A stretch of 18,356 bases of DNA from CAYNFH01 sp964396385 (GTDB taxonomy: Bacteria; Armatimonadota; Chthonomonadetes; Chthonomonadales; CAJBBX01): contig CAYNFH010000136.1 of the NCBI GenBank assembly GCA_964396385.1, positions 1 to 18,356 of the forward strand, written 5' to 3'. The position numbers and the translations under genes are program-made. The notes beneath the pieces are model-generated. The model did no database searches and was not told the DNA's origin. It was given only the letters and a program-made list of their open reading frames with translations. Below, piece after piece: positions 14,336 through 18,356 of the stretch (positions are counted from its first letter, which is position 1; every line of letters begins with the position of its first letter).

Positions 14336-14363
14336 TGAACTTTCGCGGCTGCGCTTCGTCTAA
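14336..14363 (+). promoter_or_regulatory. ECF sigma (sigma-E-like) promoter, probable autoregulatory site
   Basis: A -35-like TGAACTT (14336-14342) is followed by 15 bases and a -10-like GTCTAA (14358-14363), giving CGTCTAA with the preceding base. E. coli sigma-E promoters have GGAACTT and GTCTAA about 15-16 bases apart, so only the first base of the -35 differs. It lies 54 bases before the ECF sigma factor start, where autoregulatory promoters of such genes are expected. Recognition by the downstream sigma factor is inferred. Confidence 0.7.
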
Positions 14364-14416
14364 GAACCCGGTATGCAGACAGAGCAGAGGCCGAGTGCCG
14401 GAACCGGGGTGATAGG

Positions 14417-15019
14417 GTGATCGCTGTGGCGAACGCGGACACCGCGCTCATTCTCAGATGCCAGGCCGATGACGCCGCAGCGTTCAATGAGATTGTCTCG
14501 CGGTACAAGAACCGCGTGTTCAACTACGTCAGCCGAATGATAGGCCCCGGGACGGACGCGGAAGACCTGACACAGGAGACGTTCGTTCGGGCATATATGA
14601 ACATCCGGTCGTTCCAGAGCCGCGCCTCGCTCAACACGTGGCTCTTCCGGATTGCCACGAACCTGTGTATCGATTTCAACCGGAAGCGCGGCAAGGCGCG
14701 TGCGCTCACCACCTCTCTCCAACGGGAGGACCTGGACGAAGAGGGAGAGACGGACCGCGAGATTCCGGACGAGCGGTTCGATCCGCAGCGCCTTTTGCTG
14801 AACAAGGAGCTGGGAGTTGAGCTGCAGCGAGCGCTGGCGTCTCTGCCGGAGAAGCTGAGGACGGTGGTGCTGCTGCACGATATCGAAGGACTTCCGTACG
14901 AGGAGATCGCCTCGATCGCGGAGTGCCCGCTGGGGACGGTAAAGTCCCGCCTGTTCAACGCGCGCATGGCCCTGCGCCAGAAGCTAGGGTCGTACGTAGA
15001 CGGCTCCATGGCCGACTGA
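14417..15019 (+). CDS. ECF-family RNA polymerase sigma factor (SigE/RpoE-like)
   Basis: A 200-residue group 4 sigma factor. Region 2 is at about 20-90, with YKNRVFNYVSRMIGPGTDAEDLTQETFVRAYMN for core binding and -10 recognition and TWLFRIATNLCIDFNRKR for melting. An acidic linker of about 40 residues follows. Region 4 is at about 135-190 (LPEKLRTVVLLHDIEGLPYEEIASIAECPLGTVKSRLFNARMALRQKL), with the helix-turn-helix for the -35 box. No region 1 or 3 is present, as expected. It lies upstream of a zinc-finger anti-sigma gene (20-base gap) and an RseB-like gene, which points to envelope stress. The start is uncertain: GTG at 14417 or GTG at 14426, each preceded by a GGTGAT Shine-Dalgarno-like sequence; they differ by three residues. 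Confidence 0.95.
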   Translation: MIAVANADTALILRCQADDAAAFNEIVSRYKNRVFNYVSRMIGPGTDAEDLTQETFVRAYMNIRSFQSRASLNTWLFRIATNLCIDFNRKRGKARALTTSLQREDLDEEGETDREIPDERFDPQRLLLNKELGVELQRALASLPEKLRTVVLLHDIEGLPYEEIASIAECPLGTVKSRLFNARMALRQKLGSYVDGSMAD

Positions 15020-15039
15020 GCGCGCACCGGAGCAAGATC

Positions 15040-15564
15040 ATGAATTGCAAGACGGTACAGCCTCTGCTGTCCGAATATATTGACAACCGGCTCTCCGCCC
15101 GGGACACCTGGGAGGTAGACCGCCACCTCGCGGGGTGCAACGAGTGCACGCGTTTGCTCAACGAGATGAGGCGAACGGTGGCGCTCCTCCAGGAGTCGCC
15201 CCGGCTGGAAGTGCCGGCGGAGTTCATGCAGAGGCTCCAGGACCGTCTGGCGACTGTGGAGCCCGAGCCGGCGCGGGGCGCCTGGAAGGAATCGATCGGG
15301 CGGTTATTCCTACCGAGGGTGCTCCCGGCCTGGGGCGCGGCCCTGGCCGCCTGCGGCCTTGCGGCGGTGCTCCTGCTCCCGCCGAGCCATCCGCCCGCCA
15401 CGGTTCTGCAGCAGGGTGGCGCCGTGCGCGCGGCGGTGCAGAAGGCCGCCAGCCAGAACGTGGCCATCTCAGCGAGCGATCCCCTGGCCGACCTGGGAGC
15501 GGCGAACCTGACCGCTCACGCCAGCGCCGACGCGGCGCCGGACCCGGCGAGCCAGATAGACTGA
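15040..15564 (+). CDS. Zinc-finger anti-sigma factor (zf-HC2/RsiW-like), membrane-anchored
   Basis: A 174-residue protein with an N-terminal ZAS zinc-binding anti-sigma domain, C3 plus H29-x3-C33-x2-C36 (RHLAGCNEC). A linker and one membrane segment (about 97-113, AWGAALAACGLAAVLLL) follow, then an Ala-rich extracytoplasmic tail of about 60 residues. Such proteins hold the cognate ECF sigma factor at the membrane until regulated proteolysis frees it. It directly follows the sigma gene, which it presumably inhibits. The ATG at 15040 is chosen because it starts the zinc-binding domain and has GGAG seven bases upstream; the open frame extending upstream overlaps the sigma gene. The tail is a plausible contact site for the RseB-like protein encoded next. 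No site protease gene is in the window. Confidence 0.92.
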   Translation: MNCKTVQPLLSEYIDNRLSARDTWEVDRHLAGCNECTRLLNEMRRTVALLQESPRLEVPAEFMQRLQDRLATVEPEPARGAWKESIGRLFLPRVLPAWGAALAACGLAAVLLLPPSHPPATVLQQGGAVRAAVQKAASQNVAISASDPLADLGAANLTAHASADAAPDPASQID

Positions 15565-15587
15565 CGTTCTAATACAGGAGCGCAACC

Positions 15588-15622
15588 GGCCAGGCCGCTC
15601 CGCCGCCCTGGCCCTTTTCTTT
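15588..15622 (+). terminator. Intrinsic terminator or attenuator between anti-sigma and RseB-like genes
   Basis: GGCCAGG (15588-15594) pairs perfectly with CCTGGCC (15607-15613) around a 12-base loop, followed at once by CTTTTCTTT. It lies 23 bases after the anti-sigma stop and ends seven bases before the next start codon, so it may attenuate rather than fully separate the genes. The loop is large and the U-run is broken by one C, so strength is uncertain. Confidence 0.65.
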
Positions 15623-15628
15623 AGCAAA

Positions 15629-16720
15629 ATGGTTTCGCAACCGGCACAAACCAGACTCAAGACCATCCTGGCGGTCGTCTGCGCGGCCGTCATCGTGCAG
15701 CCCGCGCTAAGCCAACGGCCCCGGATGGTAAAGCCACGGCCGCAGGTCCGGCCGCTTCGGGCCGTTCCGGACGCGTCCACGCAGGAGGCGCAGCGCGTCA
15801 TCGCGTTCTACCTCCGGCAGGGCATCCGGCAGCAGTACACGGGCGAGCAGATCACCCGTCTGCTCCAACCGGGAGGCGCAGTCCGGGAGACTCGCCAGTC
15901 CGTCCGGTACGCCGGTCCTGGCCGCCAGCGCATGGAGTACCTGGCCCCGGCCGAGCTGCGCGGAGAGACCATCCTGATCAGTGGGGGCAGGTTCTTCCAC
16001 TACAAGCCGTCCCCTGAGAACCGGATCCAGGAAGGCGTGGCCCCGGCGGAGGAGTTCCAGGCGCGCGCCCGCGAGATCATCCAGGGCGTCCGAAAGGGAA
16101 CGGTGTCCGTACGCGTGGTGGGGCAGGAGCTCGTCGCCGGCCACATGGCGACTATCGTGGAGCTGCGCTCGCTGGCGGGCGGCGCCTTCTACCTCAAGTT
16201 CTGGATCGATCAGGCAACGGGGGTCCGCCTGAGGTACGAGAACCTGGACCCGCGAGGCAGAGTTGTATCGGAGACGTTCTTTACAAGCGTCAACTACGAT
16301 CCGGTCTTCGCCCCGGGCGAGTTCCAGCCCAATACCCTGCCGAACGTGCCGCACGAGGCACTGCTGCCGGAGCGGGCGCCTTTACCTAACGTCCGGGCCG
16401 CTCAGGCGCAGGTCGGCTACACCATTCGGGAGCCGGCAGTACCGGCCGGCTTCCACCTGAGTGGGGTGTGGGTGGAGCGGACGCCGCCCAAGCGCGCCAC
16501 AACCATCCTGCGCTACACAGACGGCGTCAACACCTACACCATATTCGAGACACCGATCCCTCCCCGGCGCATAGGACAGGCTGCGCGGGCCGCCCACCCC
16601 AAGCGGGTTCCCCGCCTGCGCAACGGCGTGGTCCACTGGCTCGGTGAAGAGATGCTCTACACTCTCATCGGCAATCTTCGACAGGATACCGTCCGGAGCA
16701 TCGTGGAGTCGCTCCAGTAA
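15629..16720 (+). CDS. RseB/MucB-like sigma-E regulatory protein (secreted)
   Basis: A 363-residue exported protein. A signal peptide (about 1-29, LKTILAVVCAAVIVQPALS) is followed by a LolA-like beta-rich domain (about 50-230: VRYAGPGRQRMEYLAP, ETILISGGRFFHYKPS, FYLKFWIDQATGVRLRYENLDPRG). A smaller C-terminal domain (about 265-363) starts with GYTIREPAVPAGFHLSGVWV. This order matches RseB/MucB, which bind the periplasmic part of the anti-sigma factor and respond to envelope lipids. The gene follows sigma and anti-sigma genes, which strongly supports the call, though plain outer-membrane lipoprotein-sorting proteins share the fold. The ATG at 15629 has no good ribosome site and lies just after a terminator-like hairpin, so translation or transcription may be conditional. 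An internal promoter was not identified. Confidence 0.82.
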   Translation: MVSQPAQTRLKTILAVVCAAVIVQPALSQRPRMVKPRPQVRPLRAVPDASTQEAQRVIAFYLRQGIRQQYTGEQITRLLQPGGAVRETRQSVRYAGPGRQRMEYLAPAELRGETILISGGRFFHYKPSPENRIQEGVAPAEEFQARAREIIQGVRKGTVSVRVVGQELVAGHMATIVELRSLAGGAFYLKFWIDQATGVRLRYENLDPRGRVVSETFFTSVNYDPVFAPGEFQPNTLPNVPHEALLPERAPLPNVRAAQAQVGYTIREPAVPAGFHLSGVWVERTPPKRATTILRYTDGVNTYTIFETPIPPRRIGQAARAAHPKRVPRLRNGVVHWLGEEMLYTLIGNLRQDTVRSIVESLQ

Positions 16721-16763
16721 CCTGTTAGACATACCGGCATTCATCCGAGCGTGAGCTGGTGCT

Positions 16764-16790
16764 GGAACAGCCTCGATCGCCTCCCCGTCT
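16764..16790 (+). promoter_or_regulatory. Possible second ECF sigma promoter upstream of the His/Tyr-rich gene
   Basis: GGAAC (16764-16768) is separated by 17 bases from CGTCT (16786-16790), similar to the element before the sigma gene, but the -10 half continues TCC rather than AA. It lies in a 172-base gap ahead of the His/Tyr-rich secreted protein gene. It is weaker than the first site and could be chance. Confidence 0.4.
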
Positions 16791-16892
16791 TCCGTTATGT
16801 CACACGGCCGGTCCCCGGTCGTTATACCGTACTAGAGAGATCGCCGCGTCCGTCCGCGGCGCACAATCAGCTTTGGACGGGGGTTTCGCACA

Positions 16893-17270
16893 ATGAGAAC
16901 CAACAACAGAATCTTCGCGGCGGCGATGGCCGCAATCTTCATCGGGGGCGCCACCCTGGCGCCCGTTGCTGCTCGGGCCAGCGAGGAGGGACGGCGTAAC
17001 ACGGCGCTGGGGCTGGGCGCTCTAACCGCCTACCTGTTCACGCGCGGAGGCAGCAAGGTCCCGGCCTTTCTAGGCCTCGCCGGCACCGCATACGCCTACA
17101 AGCGGTACCAGGATAGCATCAACGCCCGGCATCGCTGGGAGCGTGCAGCCTACTACTACCACCACTCCTATCCATACCGGTCGTATTCGTACCGGTCCTA
17201 TTCGTACCGGCACCATTCCTATCGGCACCACTACACCCGGCATTACCGCCATCACCACTATCGCTGGTAG
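16893..17270 (+). CDS. Small secreted His/Tyr/Arg-rich protein
   Basis: Unrecognised protein of 125 residues. It has a signal peptide (about 1-29, cleavage near AARAS), a short hydrophobic Gly/Ala segment with alternating small residues (TALGLGALTAYLFTRGG, about 36-52, and FLGLAGTAYAYKRYQD) suggestive of one or two weak membrane or packing helices, and a C-terminal tail of about 40 residues made almost only of His, Tyr, Arg and Ser. The tail contains three five-residue units (RSYSY, RSYSY, RHHSY) encoded by a 15-base tandem repeat. Such tails can bind metal ions or nucleic acid or anionic polymer, but no function is established. The position after the sigma/anti-sigma/RseB genes and a possible ECF promoter suggests a stress-induced envelope protein. 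A strong GC hairpin follows the stop. Confidence 0.75.
   Translation: MRTNNRIFAAAMAAIFIGGATLAPVAARASEEGRRNTALGLGALTAYLFTRGGSKVPAFLGLAGTAYAYKRYQDSINARHRWERAAYYYHHSYPYRSYSYRSYSYRHHSYRHHYTRHYRHHHYRW
17178..17222 (+). repeat. 15-bp tandem repeat (three units) coding for the His/Tyr tail
   Basis: Three consecutive 15-base units (17178-17192, 17193-17207, 17208-17222) begin with CGG and end with TAC or TAT. The first two differ at one position; the third is diverged. Because 15 is a multiple of three, the units code in frame for RSYSY, RSYSY and RHHSY, so the tail has probably grown by unit duplication. Confidence 0.8.
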
Positions 17271-17290
17271 GTAGCGGCTGACGGGAACTC

Positions 17291-17317
17291 TCGGCCCGGG
17301 CATTGCGCCCGGGCCGA
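17291..17317 (+). terminator. GC-rich perfect hairpin after the His/Tyr-rich gene
   Basis: TCGGCCCGGGC (17291-17301) is the exact inverted repeat of GCCCGGGCCGA (17307-17317) with a five-base loop, 20 bases after the stop. No clear T-run follows, so it may terminate poorly, work with other factors, or stabilise the transcript 3' end. Confidence 0.6.
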
Positions 17318-17370
17318 TTCAGTCTCCGGGAGGTTTCGCGGCGTCTGCCGTCCAACAGCTTCCGTGTGCA

Positions 17371-17412
17371 TCCTGGATTCCGTGCGTCCCCCGTCTTCCG
17401 TCTTCCGTCTCC
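17371..17412. repeat. Heptamer array in the lipoprotein signal-peptide region
   Basis: Six 7-base units in phase: TCCTGGA, TTCCGTG, then CGTCCCC, two exact CGTCTTC, and CGTCTCC. A possible seventh (TCGTCCT) follows. The first unit resembles the TTCTGGA that precedes or belongs to other arrays here. It contains a candidate GTG start codon (17382) and codes for part of the signal peptide. Confidence 0.75.
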
Positions 17413-18356
17413 TCGTCCTCTTGCTGACCCTCGCCGCCCTAACCGGTTGCCGGGCGCCGGACGCGCCGCACACCCTCACCATCTGGTCCGCGCCCACCGG
17501 CATGGAGGAGCGGGCCTTCCTCCGTCTCTGCCGCCGCTTTGAACGGGAGCATCCCGGCCTCCGCGTGCGCAATGTGGGCTCGCTGCAGCAGGAAAAGCTG
17601 ACTCGCGCCATCGTGGCGGGCGTTCCGCCGGACCTGGCGTATCTGTACGGGACGAGCGACGTGGGGCCGCTGGCCGCCAACGGCGCGCTCGCGCCGCTGG
17701 ACAGCCTCTACAGGCGCTCCGGCTTCCGCGATACGGATTTCCTGCCCGGCTGCATCGCCCAGGGCCGCTACGCCGGTCGCTTATATGCCATGCCGGTGAC
17801 GCGAGATGCCCACGCTCTCTACTGGAACCGCCAGGTGTTTCGCCGATCAGGTCTGGATCCGAATTCGCCTCCGCGCACGGTGGAGGATCTCTTCAGGCTC
17901 TCGGCAGTCCTCACCCACAGAAGCCCGGATGGCAGCCTGGACCGGCTCGGATTTCTGCCCATTCCGGACGACACGGCGATGCTGCTCTGCATGCTTGGCG
18001 CGAACCTGACCGACCCGGGCAGCGGCAGACTCTCGCTGGACGCACCCGAGAACATAGCGGCATTGCAGACGCTTGTATCGTTCATGGACGGACTCGGCGG
18101 GAGGGCGGCAGTAGGCGCGTTCAAGAGCAGCTTCGGCCGGCAGGACTCCGCTCAGAACCCGATAGCCACGGGCAAAGTCGCCATGTCGCTGGAAGGGGAG
18201 TGGGTCGCAATGTACATGGAGAAGTACGCGCCCCAGGTGGACTATGGGGTTGGCGAGATACCATATCCGGCGAGCCGGCCGAAGCTGCGTAACATGGCCT
18301 GGCAGGACGGCGACGTGATGGTCATCCCCCGTGGGGCGACGCACCCCTCTGCAGCC
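17382..18356 (+). CDS. ABC transporter solute-binding lipoprotein, sugar-binding family 1 (3' truncated)
   Basis: The frame is open to the window end (325 codons visible, stop not reached). The N-terminus is a lipoprotein signal: R, a hydrophobic core LLVLLLTLAAL, then a lipobox LTGC with the Cys codon at 17448. The mature part begins HTLTIWSAPTGMEERAF and shows the extracellular solute-binding protein family 1 pattern: RFEREHPGLRVRNV, GVPPDLAYLYG, the hinge-like YAMPVTRDAHALYWNR, a SLEGEW segment near 18187 and VMVIPRGA at the end. These lipoproteins deliver oligosaccharides or glycerol-phosphate-type ligands to ABC importers. The start is uncertain: GTG 17382 gives a normal 22-residue signal, GTG 17364 a longer one, and neither has a good ribosome site. 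The start region is made of heptamer repeats. Permease genes may follow beyond the window. Confidence 0.85.
   Translation, partial: MRPPSSVFRLLVLLLTLAALTGCRAPDAPHTLTIWSAPTGMEERAFLRLCRRFEREHPGLRVRNVGSLQQEKLTRAIVAGVPPDLAYLYGTSDVGPLAANGALAPLDSLYRRSGFRDTDFLPGCIAQGRYAGRLYAMPVTRDAHALYWNRQVFRRSGLDPNSPPRTVEDLFRLSAVLTHRSPDGSLDRLGFLPIPDDTAMLLCMLGANLTDPGSGRLSLDAPENIAALQTLVSFMDGLGGRAAVGAFKSSFGRQDSAQNPIATGKVAMSLEGEWVAMYMEKYAPQVDYGVGEIPYPASRPKLRNMAWQDGDVMVIPRGATHPSAA

Noticed and set aside
16751..16999. 82-residue open frame starting GTG at 16751
   Set aside because: It overlaps the better-supported secreted protein at 16893 in another frame, lacks a signal or domain and lies over the possible promoter.
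17303..17542. 79-residue open frame over the start of the sugar-binding lipoprotein
   Set aside because: Arg/Pro-rich shadow in a different frame; the lipoprotein frame has a signal peptide, lipobox and family motifs and runs open to the window end.

Overview
This GC-rich window (roughly 60-65% G+C by eye) is a densely packed bacterial chromosome segment on both strands. I see no tRNA, rRNA, IS element, phage gene or CRISPR array. The gene set fits a Gram-negative-type (diderm), heterotrophic, sugar-oriented bacterium: a TolC-like outer-membrane factor with a MacA-type adaptor, a Tat-exported sugar isomerase-like protein, a Gfo/Idh/MocA oxidoreductase next to a very hydrophobic DUF6785/DUF6784-type protein, and an ABC sugar-binding lipoprotein. 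That combination is typical of Armatimonadota, with Planctomycetota as the main alternative. The assignment is an inference from gene content, not from a marker gene.

Layout. 1-1750 (+): the 3' end of a class I mannose-6-phosphate isomerase, a cysteine desulfurase and an Isc-type [2Fe-2S] ferredoxin, tightly spaced. 1797-8350 (+): a drug-efflux locus. It has a strong sigma-70 promoter overlapping a 24-bp palindrome, a MarR regulator, a TolC-like protein, a MacA adaptor with an exceptionally long hairpin, a stand-alone MacB permease, a small secreted Gly-rich protein, and the MacB ATPase. The permease and ATPase, fused in E. coli MacB, are separate genes with the secreted protein between them. 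8393-12458 (-): a three-gene operon read isomerase-like protein, then Gfo/Idh dehydrogenase, then polytopic membrane protein. 12545-13231 (-): an SRAP (YedK/HMCES-type) DNA-protein crosslinking protein, divergent from an aldo/keto reductase at 13331-14332 (+).

14336-17270 (+) looks like an envelope-stress module: an ECF sigma factor, a zinc-finger anti-sigma factor, a terminator-like hairpin, an RseB/MucB-like protein, and a small secreted His/Tyr/Arg-rich protein. A sequence close to the E. coli sigma-E promoter consensus lies upstream of the sigma gene, and a weaker relative lies upstream of the His/Tyr-rich gene, suggesting autoregulation and a short regulon. From about 17382 to the window end is an incomplete lipoprotein of the ABC sugar-binding family.

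The most unusual signal is a family of short degenerate arrays with 7-bp periodicity at five clear places (259-286, 9264-9291, 10436-10470, 12494-12528, 17371-17412). Three of them share a TTCTGGA or TCCTGGA unit in phase with the array. They sit at gene edges or inside coding sequence: just after the cysteine desulfurase start codon, across a stop/start junction, in a membrane-protein loop, in a 5' leader, and in a lipoprotein signal peptide. They resemble, in type only, the short tandemly repeated heptanucleotides of cyanobacteria.
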